DNA from: Lachnospiraceae bacterium
GTDB taxonomy: Bacteria > Bacillota > Clostridia > Lachnospirales > Lachnospiraceae
Length of the DNA stretch: 21,609 bases
Direction of reading: 5' to 3'
Assembly: GCA_900763175.1 (NCBI GenBank)
Contig: CAAFJI010000047.1
Coordinates: forward strand, 1 to 21,609
The translations under genes and the position numbers were made by a program. Under the pieces are notes generated by a model. That model ran no database searches and was not told the origin of the DNA. It was given only the letters and a program-made list of their open reading frames with translations. Positions 14,162-21,095 of the stretch are shown here, in pieces (position 1 is the stretch's first letter; every line of letters starts with the position of its first letter).

Positions 14162-15835
14162 TTATTTATATAACACAAATGCCTCATAAGGTTTCAGCAC
14201 GACCTTGCCCGCAAATACTTTTCGGCCAAGGTTTGTGATCAGGCACTTTGAACCTTCAAATTCTGCAGGAACTTCAAATTCTGCAGACTGCTGGCTGAAA
14301 TTGCATACTGTAAGAAGTCTTTCCTCATCCAGCTTTCTCATATATGCGAAAATCTGGTCATCCTCACGGCAAAGCGGTTCAAACTCGCCGTACACAATGA
14401 TGTCCTTCTCCTTGCGAAGTGAGATCAGTTTCTGATAATAATGGAAAACAGAATCCGGATCATCCAACTGGCTGGCTGCATTGATTTCTTTACAGTTCGG
14501 ATTTGTTTTAATCCACGGCTCTCCATCTGTAAAGCCTGCTTTTTCCGAACCATCCCACTGCATAGGTGTTCTTGCATTGTCACGACTTCTGAGCATCAGA
14601 CATTTCATCATGTAATCCGGCTCCATCAGTCCTGCATCTGTCAGCTCGGTATAATACTGAATGCTCTCAATATCCTTATAATCTTCCAGCTTACAAAAAT
14701 ATGCATTTGTCATGCCAAGCTCTTCTCCCTGGTATACATAAGGGGTACCCTGCATCATATGGAGACAGGTTGCCAGCATTTTTGCAGAAGTCTCTCTGTA
14801 TGCCGGATTATCATTTCCAAATCTGGAAACACTTCTTGGCTGGTCATGATTTCCCAGAAAGAGACTGTTCCATGCTTTTCCCTGAAGTTCTTCCTGCCAT
14901 TTGATCATTGTCTTTTTGAAAGCCTTAAAGTCATATCTGTCAGTGGTCCATTTGCCAAACTCCGCATACGGGGAAGCATCTTCAACATGTTCAAACTGGA
15001 ACACCATATTCAGCTCGCCGCTGTCTTCCCCGGCATATTTCTGTGCCTCTTCAATGGTAACACCAGAAGTTTCCCCAACTGTCATGATATCATATTTGGA
15101 CAATACCTCACGGTTCATTTCCTGTAAAAATTCATGGACCCGCGGACCGTGAACGCAGTATGGACCGAAATCTCCATACAGGCCGCTTTTCACTTCTCCG
15201 TCCGGGAAAGCCTGATTCTTTGAAATCATACTGATCACATCCATACGGAAGCCGTCGATTCCCTTGTCACACCAGAATTTCATCATATCGTAAACTTCCT
15301 GGCGCACTTTCTCATTTTCCCAGTTCAGATCCGGCTGTTTTTTGGAAAACAGGTGCAGGTAATACATCTGTGTCTCATTGTCGTATTCCCATGCAGAACC
15401 GCCGAATGCACCGCCCCAGTTATTTGGCTCTTTTCCGTTTACCGGATTTTTCCAGATGTAATAGTCCCGATAGGGATTGTCCTTGGACTTTTTGCTCTCT
15501 AAGAACCACGGATGCTCGTCTGAAGTATGATTTACAACCAGATCCATCAGCACCTTGATTCCACGCTCATGCGCCTGAGAAAGCAGCTCCTCGTAATCCT
15601 CCATGGTTCCATAATCTTTGTAAATTCTGCGATAATCTGAAATATCATAGCCATTGTCATCCTGAGGGGACTCCAGCATAGGTGAGATCCACAGAACATT
15701 TACCCCAAGTTCCTTCAGATAATCAAGCTTCTCTATAATTCCTCTGATATCACCAATTCCATCCCCATTGCTGTCATTAAAGCTTTTGGGGTAGATTTGA
15801 TATACAATACTTTCTTTCCACCAGCTCTTCTTCAT
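14162..15835 (-). CDS. malL: GH13 oligo-1,6-glucosidase (isomaltase / DexB-like)
   Basis: This 557-residue GH13 enzyme cleaves terminal alpha-1,6-linked glucose. Conserved regions are DLVVNHTSDEH near 98-108, QPDLN at 167-171, GFRMDVI with nucleophile Asp199, TVGETSG with acid/base Glu255, and LGNHDQPR with Asp331. Val200 directly after the nucleophile marks the alpha-1,6-specific group (alpha-1,4 enzymes usually have Thr), and Asp199/Val200/Glu255 coincide in number with the B. cereus oligo-1,6-glucosidase. Trehalose-6-phosphate hydrolase shares Val and is the main alternative. The start is the ATG before KKSWWKES, with AGGAGG upstream; an in-frame ATG at 15913 would overlap the permease gene and is unlikely. 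There is no signal peptide. It closes the transporter operon and lies 38 bases after the last permease. Confidence 0.93.
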   Translation of the reverse strand: MKKSWWKESIVYQIYPKSFNDSNGDGIGDIRGIIEKLDYLKELGVNVLWISPMLESPQDDNGYDISDYRRIYKDYGTMEDYEELLSQAHERGIKVLMDLVVNHTSDEHPWFLESKKSKDNPYRDYYIWKNPVNGKEPNNWGGAFGGSAWEYDNETQMYYLHLFSKKQPDLNWENEKVRQEVYDMMKFWCDKGIDGFRMDVISMISKNQAFPDGEVKSGLYGDFGPYCVHGPRVHEFLQEMNREVLSKYDIMTVGETSGVTIEEAQKYAGEDSGELNMVFQFEHVEDASPYAEFGKWTTDRYDFKAFKKTMIKWQEELQGKAWNSLFLGNHDQPRSVSRFGNDNPAYRETSAKMLATCLHMMQGTPYVYQGEELGMTNAYFCKLEDYKDIESIQYYTELTDAGLMEPDYMMKCLMLRSRDNARTPMQWDGSEKAGFTDGEPWIKTNPNCKEINAASQLDDPDSVFHYYQKLISLRKEKDIIVYGEFEPLCREDDQIFAYMRKLDEERLLTVCNFSQQSAEFEVPAEFEGSKCLITNLGRKVFAGKVVLKPYEAFVLYK

Positions 15836-15873
15836 TTCCTGGCTGTCCTCCTGATATTCTATATTTGTTTTCT

Positions 15874-16716
15874 CTATTTTACAGCACCGGCCACTACACC
15901 ATTCATGATCCATTTCTGACAGAAAATATACACGATCAGCACTGGCAGCAGAACCAGCAGATAAGAAGCAAATGCCAGATTATAATCAACAGAAAACTGT
16001 TTCTTAAATACATACTGGGCAAGCTGCAGTGTCTGCTGACTTTCATCACTTAACAGTACCAATGGCATGGTAAAGTCATTCCAGGTCCACATGAAGGAAA
16101 GGATTGCTACTGTTGCTGTGGTAGGCTTCAGAACCGGGAAAATAATCCTGGAAAAAATCTGTATCGGGTTTGCTCCGTCAATCATGGCAGCTTCGTCAAG
16201 TGCCTCCGGGATTGCCTTTACCGCACCTGTGTAAAGGAACGTATTCATTGGCAGACCAAAAATAATGTACAGAAATGTAATTCCGAAAATATTATCCAGA
16301 TGAAAAGTATTTGCCTGCACAACCAACGGAAGCATGATTACCTGGAACGGTATAAACATGGCACTGATAAAGTAATAGTACATGAGTGAAAAGAATTTAC
16401 TCTTTTTACGGTTCCTTGTGATGGCATAAGCAGCAAAAGAGTTTGTGATCAGTGTGAAAACCAGATTCACAACTGTGATAAACGCTGTGTTTAAAAACTT
16501 TCTCGGAAAATTAGTCATTACCCAGGCATCTGCAAAGTTCTGAAGTCTGATTTTCTTTGGCAGTGCTAGAATATTATTCATATCTGTAGGATCCTTGATG
16601 GCGATCATCAGTGCCATATAAAGAGGCAGCAGGATGACAAGTACAATTCCAATGATCAGAAGGATCGTAACAGGCCAGTTGTAACGCTCTTTTACTTTCA
16701 CTGTATTCTGTTTCAT
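15874..16716 (-). CDS. Sugar ABC transporter permease, MalG/MsmG type
   Basis: This is the second permease subunit (280 aa) of the presumed isomalto-oligosaccharide importer. Six hydrophobic segments are visible. The EAA loop begins EALDEAAMIDGANPIQIF near residue 185, and the C-terminus WIMNGVVAGAVK is typical of MsmG/MalG proteins. The start overlaps the preceding permease by ATGA, with a GGGAGG site 11 bases upstream. It is followed by the GH13 gene in the same operon. No ATPase subunit is encoded nearby. Confidence 0.93.
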   Translation of the reverse strand: MKQNTVKVKERYNWPVTILLIIGIVLVILLPLYMALMIAIKDPTDMNNILALPKKIRLQNFADAWVMTNFPRKFLNTAFITVVNLVFTLITNSFAAYAITRNRKKSKFFSLMYYYFISAMFIPFQVIMLPLVVQANTFHLDNIFGITFLYIIFGLPMNTFLYTGAVKAIPEALDEAAMIDGANPIQIFSRIIFPVLKPTTATVAILSFMWTWNDFTMPLVLLSDESQQTLQLAQYVFKKQFSVDYNLAFASYLLVLLPVLIVYIFCQKWIMNGVVAGAVK

Positions 16717-17600
16717 CCTAATTTTTCCTCCCTCTTCTCAAGTACACGCAGCTGGAATACGGAAATCAGTACTACTACAATAAAAAGCATAACCGCATTG
16801 GCTGACTGATAAGCGAACTGTCCGCCTCCGAAGCCTTTTTTGTAGATTAATACTGCAATAGATGTTGTGCTGGTTCCCGGACCGCCTTCTGTCATAGCCA
16901 TGATCTGATCGTAAACCATCAGATAACCCTTTGCGGAAAGTACCATATTGATGGTAAAAGATGGTGCCAGCAGAGGGAATGTGATCTTGCTGAATCTTTT
17001 GAATCCGGTCGCTCCATCCAGGTCAGCAGCCTCATATACATCTGTGTCAATGGACTGAAGTCCTGCAATGTAGATCAAAGTATTAAAAGCGCATCCAATC
17101 CATAAGGATACCGCAACAATTCCCCAGATGGCATGATTCGTTCCAAGAATATTTACGCTTAATGCTTTGATTCCAAGACCTTTTCCCAACTGTGGAATCA
17201 GATTTGCAAAAATATAATTGAAAATAAATCCTACGATCAGACTTCCAAGCATATATGGAAGGAAATAAAAAGCTTTGATCGTATTTTTAAACTTGATCTT
17301 TGCATTTAATGCACAGGCCAGTATCAGACTGATCACGTTTACCAGGATAGTAGTGATCACAGCAAATTTGAAGGTAAACAAATATGCATTTCCCGTATCT
17401 ACATCAGAAAACATATGGATATAATTTCGAAGTCCTACAAAATTCCAATCTCCATATCCTCTCCAGTCTGTAAAGCTGTACATAACACCTTTTAAAAATG
17501 GAATTGTATGGAAAGTGAAAAACAGAATTGCAAGAATTCCTACATAAATGTAGTAAACCCGATTGACAGCAGGTTTTTTTCGTGGGGCTTTATTCTTCAT
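16713..17600 (-). CDS. Sugar ABC transporter permease, MalF/MsmF type
   Basis: This is the first permease subunit (295 aa). Six membrane segments follow a basic N-terminus (KNKAPRKKP), and the EAA loop reads EAADLDGATGFKRFSKITF near residue 190. It is a short MalF-type subunit without the N-terminal extension seen in the permease at 4290-5663, so the two transporters belong to different subtypes. A GGGAGG site lies 5 bases before the ATG. A 130-base gap with two hairpins separates it from the binding-protein gene upstream. Confidence 0.93.
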   Translation of the reverse strand: MKNKAPRKKPAVNRVYYIYVGILAILFFTFHTIPFLKGVMYSFTDWRGYGDWNFVGLRNYIHMFSDVDTGNAYLFTFKFAVITTILVNVISLILACALNAKIKFKNTIKAFYFLPYMLGSLIVGFIFNYIFANLIPQLGKGLGIKALSVNILGTNHAIWGIVAVSLWIGCAFNTLIYIAGLQSIDTDVYEAADLDGATGFKRFSKITFPLLAPSFTINMVLSAKGYLMVYDQIMAMTEGGPGTSTTSIAVLIYKKGFGGGQFAYQSANAVMLFIVVVLISVFQLRVLEKREEKLG

Positions 17601-17623
17601 GGAATCCTCCCTTATTTTCTTAC

Positions 17624-17702
17624 AAGGCTGCTGTTCACTCAGTGGCCAGCAGCCTTACAATTCATACGGATCAAAAGGTGACGGTTCACGTTCTTCACCT
17701 TT
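17624..17702 (-). promoter_or_regulatory. Two stem-loops between the binding-protein and permease genes
   Basis: In minus-strand order, the first stem pairs AAAGGTGA with TCACCTTT (17695-17702 and 17674-17681) and is followed by a short T-run, like a weak terminator. The second is a perfect 10-bp stem, AAGGCTGCTG with CAGCAGCCTT (17647-17656 and 17624-17633), with a 13-base loop and no T-run. Such elements often hold permease expression below that of the binding protein by partial termination or by protecting the upstream mRNA. Confidence 0.65.
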
Positions 17703-17730
17703 CGCCTGTATTTTCCATCAGTCACATAGA

Positions 17731-18996
17731 TCAGTCTACATTTGCAATGTCATATTTCTCATCGCACTGTGCAAGGAACTGATTTATGTTCTCCTCGTTG
17801 TCCATTCCGTTTGTGTAGTTCAGGCACATTTCAGTCAGAAGTGCTGACATATCAAATCCGGATGGATAGTAATGATCTGGGAAGTTTGCAACCTTTCCAG
17901 CTGCAATATCTTCTTTCACACCTGCCACTGTCTCATTCTCCTGCTCTACACCTTTTACAGCTGAGAAAGCAAACTGATCATCAATGTACATTTTTGCATT
18001 TTCCGGCTCAAGCATAAAGGATACAAATTCTTTTGCCACTTCTTCATTTGCACTGTCTTTGCATACGCCAAGAAGTATATCTACACCAGAGGTTACATAG
18101 TTCTGGGATTCATCATTGGAAGCCGGGAGCGCAAACATATCCACATTAATATCTGCATTTGCATTTTTGTACTGGTTGATTGCCCAGTTTCCATTGATGA
18201 TCATAGCTGCTTCGCCATTTGCAAAAGCTTTATTTCCATCATCATAGGTAAGTCCCATAAAATCATCCTGAGCATAGTCAAGAAGCTTCATATATTTTTC
18301 TACAATTTCCTCGTGGGTTCCAACGAATGTGGTCTTGCCGGCTTTACGGTCATCATTGAAGCCTTCCGGAGCAAGGTCAGATGCAATACTGTTCCATGGG
18401 CAGTTACTTGTCCAGGCATCTTTGTACGTCATAAGGAGTGGCTGTTCCCCTGCATCCTGAAGTTTCTCAATTACCTCAATGAACTCATCCCATGTTTTTG
18501 GAATCTCAATTCCATGTTCTTTGAATTTGTCAACGTTATAAATGACACCGGAAGCGTTTGTTGCATAAGGAACGCCATATACCTTCTCTTCTTTATCCTT
18601 GTTTACATCATATACCATCTGAAGGTAGGATTCCTGAAGGTTGGAAACGTAATCCTCGCTGCTTAAGTCTACCAGCATTCCGGCACTTTCCACCTCTGTA
18701 TAGTTGTTGTCACCGCCCATTGCAACGATATCAGGCATATCATTCTTCGCCATTCTGGTCTTTAATACAGTTCCTGCATCAGCCGGAGCTGTAATCTTGA
18801 TTGTCACGTCCTCATGAGTTTCATTAAACTTATCTACCAGCTTCTGAAGAATGTCCTTGTTTTCGGCCTTGCTGGAAAAAAGCTCCAGTTCTGTTCCCTT
18901 TGCGGAAGAATCTCCCTCAGAGGAGCTGCCGCATCCGGTAACTGTACCAACCAACAGTGCACCTACCATTAATGTGCAAATAACTTTCTTGTTCAT
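17731..18996 (-). CDS. Sugar ABC transporter substrate-binding lipoprotein
   Basis: This 421-residue extracellular receptor of the cluster 1 family feeds the two following permeases. The N-terminus MNKKVICTLMVGALL leads to a clear lipobox VTGC with Cys22 as the lipidated residue, then a serine-rich linker (GSSSEGDSS). Mature-domain features include NASGVIYN, the PKTWDEF motif and AMIINGNWAI, typical of oligosaccharide receptors. I chose the ATG at 18996 because GGAGG lies 8 bases upstream; the in-frame ATG at 19011 contains that ribosome site. The ligand is inferred from the downstream alpha-1,6-glucosidases to be isomalto-oligosaccharide or panose. It is first in the operon, behind the LacI-type operators at 19115-19148. 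Confidence 0.93.
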   Translation of the reverse strand: MNKKVICTLMVGALLVGTVTGCGSSSEGDSSAKGTELELFSSKAENKDILQKLVDKFNETHEDVTIKITAPADAGTVLKTRMAKNDMPDIVAMGGDNNYTEVESAGMLVDLSSEDYVSNLQESYLQMVYDVNKDKEEKVYGVPYATNASGVIYNVDKFKEHGIEIPKTWDEFIEVIEKLQDAGEQPLLMTYKDAWTSNCPWNSIASDLAPEGFNDDRKAGKTTFVGTHEEIVEKYMKLLDYAQDDFMGLTYDDGNKAFANGEAAMIINGNWAINQYKNANADINVDMFALPASNDESQNYVTSGVDILLGVCKDSANEEVAKEFVSFMLEPENAKMYIDDQFAFSAVKGVEQENETVAGVKEDIAAGKVANFPDHYYPSGFDMSALLTEMCLNYTNGMDNEENINQFLAQCDEKYDIANVD

Positions 18997-19033
18997 CTTT
19001 CTTTCCTCCATTATATATTATTTTTTAATGAAG

Positions 19034-19081
19034 GCTGCGCAGCACTTGCTTATTTGAAAGCTTTCCCGGACACGTCTGTCC
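19034..19081 (-). promoter_or_regulatory. Three palindromes in the leader of the isomalto operon
   Basis: Within about 50 bases of the predicted leader lie GGACA-4 nt-TGTCC (19068-19081), the perfect palindrome GAAAGCTTTC (19056-19065), and the perfect palindrome GCTGCGCAGC (19034-19043). The middle one partly resembles a catabolite-response element but lacks the central CG. They could be mRNA stem-loops or regulator sites. Confidence 0.4.
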
Positions 19082-19102
19082 TGCTTTCCTTTCTGTGACT
19101 TC

Positions 19103-19131
19103 ATAATATCGTAGGTTTCCCGCAAAATCAA
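19103..19131 (-). promoter_or_regulatory. Probable sigma-A promoter of the isomalto-oligosaccharide operon
   Basis: On the minus strand TTGATT (19126-19131) and TATTAT (19103-19108) are 17 bp apart. Transcription would start near 19096, giving a leader of about 100 nt before the binding-protein ATG. The spacer contains the weaker operator-like site at 19115-19128. Confidence 0.65.
19115..19128. promoter_or_regulatory. Second, degenerate LacI-type operator
   Basis: GTTTCCCGCAAAAT agrees with the perfect operator at 19135-19148 in 10 of 14 positions, including the central CG and the GTTTC half-site. Its start is exactly 20 bases away, about two helical turns. It lies between the -35 and -10 boxes, a position where a bound repressor would exclude RNA polymerase. 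Confidence 0.5.
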
Positions 19132-19134
19132 CAG

Positions 19135-19148
19135 GTTTCTCGAGAAAC
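19135..19148. promoter_or_regulatory. LacI-family operator, perfect 14-bp palindrome
   Basis: GTTTCTCGAGAAAC is fully self-complementary with a central CG, the hallmark of LacI/GalR-family operators, whose hinge helices insert a leucine at that step. It lies just upstream of the -35 box of the isomalto operon, and a lacI-type gene starts 1.3 kb away. It is very probably the binding site of the regulator at 19440-20447. Confidence 0.75.
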
Positions 19149-19205
19149 TTAAATTGTAGACAAACTTTTATTTTGCCATTTGTGCACATTGTATATTTTT
19201 ATTGG

Positions 19206-19240
19206 CAGATTGCAGGAATGATTTTGGGGGCAGGCTCTAG
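19206..19240 (+). repeat. Dispersed intergenic repeat, copy D (inverted partner of copy E)
   Basis: This 35-base block is matched in reverse orientation by 20963-20997 at 31 of 35 positions, with only two mismatches in the first 29 bases. Part of it (19210-19238) also aligns with copy C. The core is GCAGGAATGATTTTG followed by a G-rich stretch and CAGG. Confidence 0.75.
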
Positions 19241-19307
19241 ATTGTTCTTCCCTATCTTATAATTTTCCCAGATGACAGGGTTTTCATGCAAGTTGTTTTC
19301 TTCATGC

Positions 19308-19338
19308 AAAAAAGAATCCTGTCCGGTGGGATTTTTTT
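19308..19338. terminator. A/T-flanked stem-loop, terminator-like on both strands
   Basis: A stem of about 10 bp (AAAAGAATCC with GGATTTTTTT, one G-U) has a 9-base loop and a U-run on either strand. On the minus strand it would be a backup terminator for lacI. On the plus strand there is no recognised gene for it to end. Confidence 0.5.
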
Positions 19339-19339
19339 A

Positions 19340-19374
19340 TGCAATAGGGGATTCCAACGGAATTTCCTATTGCA
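19340..19374. repeat. Near-perfect 16-bp inverted repeat with 3-base loop
   Basis: TGCAATAGGGGATTCC pairs with GGAATTTCCTATTGCA along all 16 positions in the plus-strand sense, two of them G-U. The loop is AAC. It sits between two terminator-like hairpins and has no U-run of its own. Confidence 0.7.
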
Positions 19375-19380
19375 CAAGAA

Positions 19381-19412
19381 AAGACAGTCAGGCTCTGATG
19401 TCTGACTGTCTT
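19381..19412 (-). terminator. Intrinsic terminator of the GNAT-lacI operon
   Basis: A perfect 11-bp stem (AAGACAGTCAG with CTGACTGTCTT, 10-base loop) is followed on the minus strand by TTTTCTT. It begins 28 bases after the lacI stop codon. Confidence 0.8.
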
Positions 19413-19439
19413 CTCTTCAAATTCATTTAAGTGATATGT

Positions 19440-20447
19440 TCATGTTTTCACAGAATCTCTTTTTACAAGGTACACCGGACTTTTTATATCAAACTCCTTC
19501 AACTGCTCCCCTGCCACCATCCGAAGCAGGCGGCTGAATGCCAGATGTGCCTTCTGGCTTACGTCCTGGTGAACTGTTGTTAGTCTTGGGCGGACCATTC
19601 TGGCATAGATACTGTCGTCGAAACCGGTAAGAGATACCTGTTCCGGAACTTTAATCCCATGATCTAACAAAAAGTTCATGGCCTCAATTGCTGCATAGTC
19701 TGAGGAAAACGCCACTGCTTTTACCTGCAGAAAATGCGGAAGAAGTTCTTTATATTTCTGGATACGGCGGTTTCTTTCTCCCGGGATCAAGATCAGACGG
19801 GTGCGGCTGCAGAATTTTCCTTCCTTTTCCATAGCCTGCTTAAAGCCCATCCAGCGGCTGTAATCGCTGTCAACGTCTGTTTCAGCAAGGAACAGTGCTT
19901 TGTCAAAGCCACAGGAATAAAGGTATCTTCCAATCTGGTAGCCACCGGAATAATCATCCACTCCCACATTCTGAAAAAAATATTCCCCTGCAGGATAGGC
20001 ATCTATAAGAACCATTTTCTTATTCAGCTTTCTGGACAGTTTCCGATATTTTTCATCATTATATCCCAGGATAATGAGTCCTTCTACATTCCATCTGGAA
20101 GCAATATCCACCACATTCTGGATATTCTCCCCTCCAATCAGCATGACATAGTATCCCTTCATTTCAGCTTCCATCTGAAGGGTTCCTACAAGCTCTCCTA
20201 CAAAGGAATCCTGCAGGGAGTACATTCCATGTGCCTGAGCAAAGCCGAGTACCACACCTATGATCCTGGAGCCATGTCCAGACAGCATAACGGATCCCAT
20301 ATGCGGAACATAATTCTGTTCCTTCAGGATTGCCGTTATTTTATCAATAGTTTCCTGGGAAACTCTTTTTGTATTGCCATTTATTACATTTGATACGGTA
20401 GTCCTGCTCACTCCTGCCATGTCCGCAATATCCTGAAGCCGGATCAT
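19440..20447 (-). CDS. LacI/GalR-family transcriptional regulator
   Basis: This 335-residue DNA-binding sensor of sugar metabolism has an N-terminal helix-turn-helix (about 4-25) reading IADMAGVSRTTVSNVING. The hinge follows, with Leu55 at the position that wedges into a central CG. The periplasmic-binding-protein-like ligand domain covers about residues 61-330 and includes the conserved VSLTGFDDS and LTTVHQDV segments. It overlaps the GNAT gene by ATGA, so both are translated together, and it ends in the hairpin at 19381-19412. The perfect CG-centred palindrome ahead of the neighbouring isomalto operon makes that operon the likely target, with an imported or hydrolysed oligosaccharide as inducer. 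Repression is assumed from the operator position. Confidence 0.94.
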   Translation of the reverse strand: MIRLQDIADMAGVSRTTVSNVINGNTKRVSQETIDKITAILKEQNYVPHMGSVMLSGHGSRIIGVVLGFAQAHGMYSLQDSFVGELVGTLQMEAEMKGYYVMLIGGENIQNVVDIASRWNVEGLIILGYNDEKYRKLSRKLNKKMVLIDAYPAGEYFFQNVGVDDYSGGYQIGRYLYSCGFDKALFLAETDVDSDYSRWMGFKQAMEKEGKFCSRTRLILIPGERNRRIQKYKELLPHFLQVKAVAFSSDYAAIEAMNFLLDHGIKVPEQVSLTGFDDSIYARMVRPRLTTVHQDVSQKAHLAFSRLLRMVAGEQLKEFDIKSPVYLVKRDSVKT

Positions 20448-20947
20448 CTGATTTTCCTGCTCATATCATGCCATTCTTCCCCACCCCACGAGGAACCGGA
20501 GATTCCGTCGTCGGTGTAGCCCATTTTTTTGTACATCTCCACCTTCTGGTCCAGGCAGGTAAGATGCAGGCATTTGCGGCCCTTGGACTGTTCTCTTTCC
20601 ACATAGCGGTTCATGATCTCACGGGCCAGCCCCTGGTGGCGGTACTCCGGAAGTACATCAAGCCCCAGAAGCATAATGTTCTCTCCGGAAGGATCATAAA
20701 GGGTGATGTCTGTGAAAAATTCATCTCGGAATGTCTCTTCCTTCGTTGCAACACCATTGAGAAATCCGGCAATTTTTCCAGTTTCCTTATCTACCGCCAC
20801 CAGAAATGTCTCTGATGCTTTTTCTATTCTTTCTCGCATACTTTTCGGAGAGCAGGCCTCATTTGGCGGAAAACAAATTTTCTCAATCTTTATTGCCTGC
20901 TCTGTCTCCTCTGGGAGAATATCCCGAAATTCAAATTCTTTCATCAT
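20444..20947 (-). CDS. GNAT-family N-acetyltransferase
   Basis: This 167-residue acetyl-CoA-dependent acyltransferase resembles arylalkylamine-type GNATs. The acetyl-CoA motif A is LGLDVLPEYRHQGLAREIM (about residues 93-111), with QGLA in the pyrophosphate loop. The C-terminal part has LTCLDQKVEMYKKMGY, where the Tyr of YKKMGY is typical. The substrate is unknown. The ribosome site is a weak AAAGG; either of two adjacent ATG codons (20947 or 20944) may be used. It is cotranscribed with the LacI gene through a 4-bp overlap. Repeat copy E lies about 16 bases upstream, inside its presumed leader or promoter. Confidence 0.9.
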   Translation of the reverse strand: MMKEFEFRDILPEETEQAIKIEKICFPPNEACSPKSMRERIEKASETFLVAVDKETGKIAGFLNGVATKEETFRDEFFTDITLYDPSGENIMLLGLDVLPEYRHQGLAREIMNRYVEREQSKGRKCLHLTCLDQKVEMYKKMGYTDDGISGSSWGGEEWHDMSRKIR

Positions 20948-20962
20948 TTTTTCCTTTCTTTG

Positions 20963-20997
20963 CTAAAACCTGCCCTCAAAATCATTCCTGCGATCTG
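20963..20997 (-). repeat. Dispersed intergenic repeat, copy E
   Basis: Read on the minus strand this 35-base block matches copy D (19206-19240) at 31 of 35 positions. It lies directly ahead of the GNAT start, where the promoter or leader should be, and is separated from D by about 1.7 kb containing only the GNAT and lacI genes and their terminators. Confidence 0.75.
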
Positions 20998-21095
20998 TAC
21001 GCCCTATTTTGCCGGACTTTTTCCTGAATTCAGTTGTCGTAGCCCGCTATGAGCCCTCATCCGGGACAAATTTCCCACAAACTGTGGCACACATC

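Larger units (their letters stand above)
18997..19439. other. Control region and lacI 3' flank
   Basis: This 443-bp gap holds the isomalto-operon leader with three short palindromes (19034-19081), its promoter (19103-19131), two operator-like sites (19115-19148), repeat copy D (19206-19240), and three consecutive stem-loops after lacI (19308-19412). The octamer-like TCATGCAA occurs at 19284 and 19302, with a similar TATGCAA near 19338. No credible protein-coding frame was found. Confidence 0.7.

Noticed and set aside
14441..15127. 228-codon open frame on the plus strand inside the GH13 gene
   Set aside because: Antisense shadow of a gene with all GH13 catalytic motifs; no ribosome site or recognisable domain.
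15836..15913. N-terminal extension of the GH13 enzyme from the ATG at 15913
   Set aside because: It would overlap the permease gene by 40 bases and add 26 residues with no GH13 similarity. The ATG at 15835 has AGGAGG upstream and gives the family-typical start.
18997..19011. Upstream ATG of the lipoprotein gene at 19011
   Set aside because: That ATG contains the GGAGG that serves as ribosome site for the ATG at 18996, and the lipoprotein signal peptide begins at 18996.
19734..20393. 219-codon open frame on the plus strand opposite lacI
   Set aside because: Covers the conserved helix-turn-helix and ligand domain of the regulator in antisense; no ribosome site.
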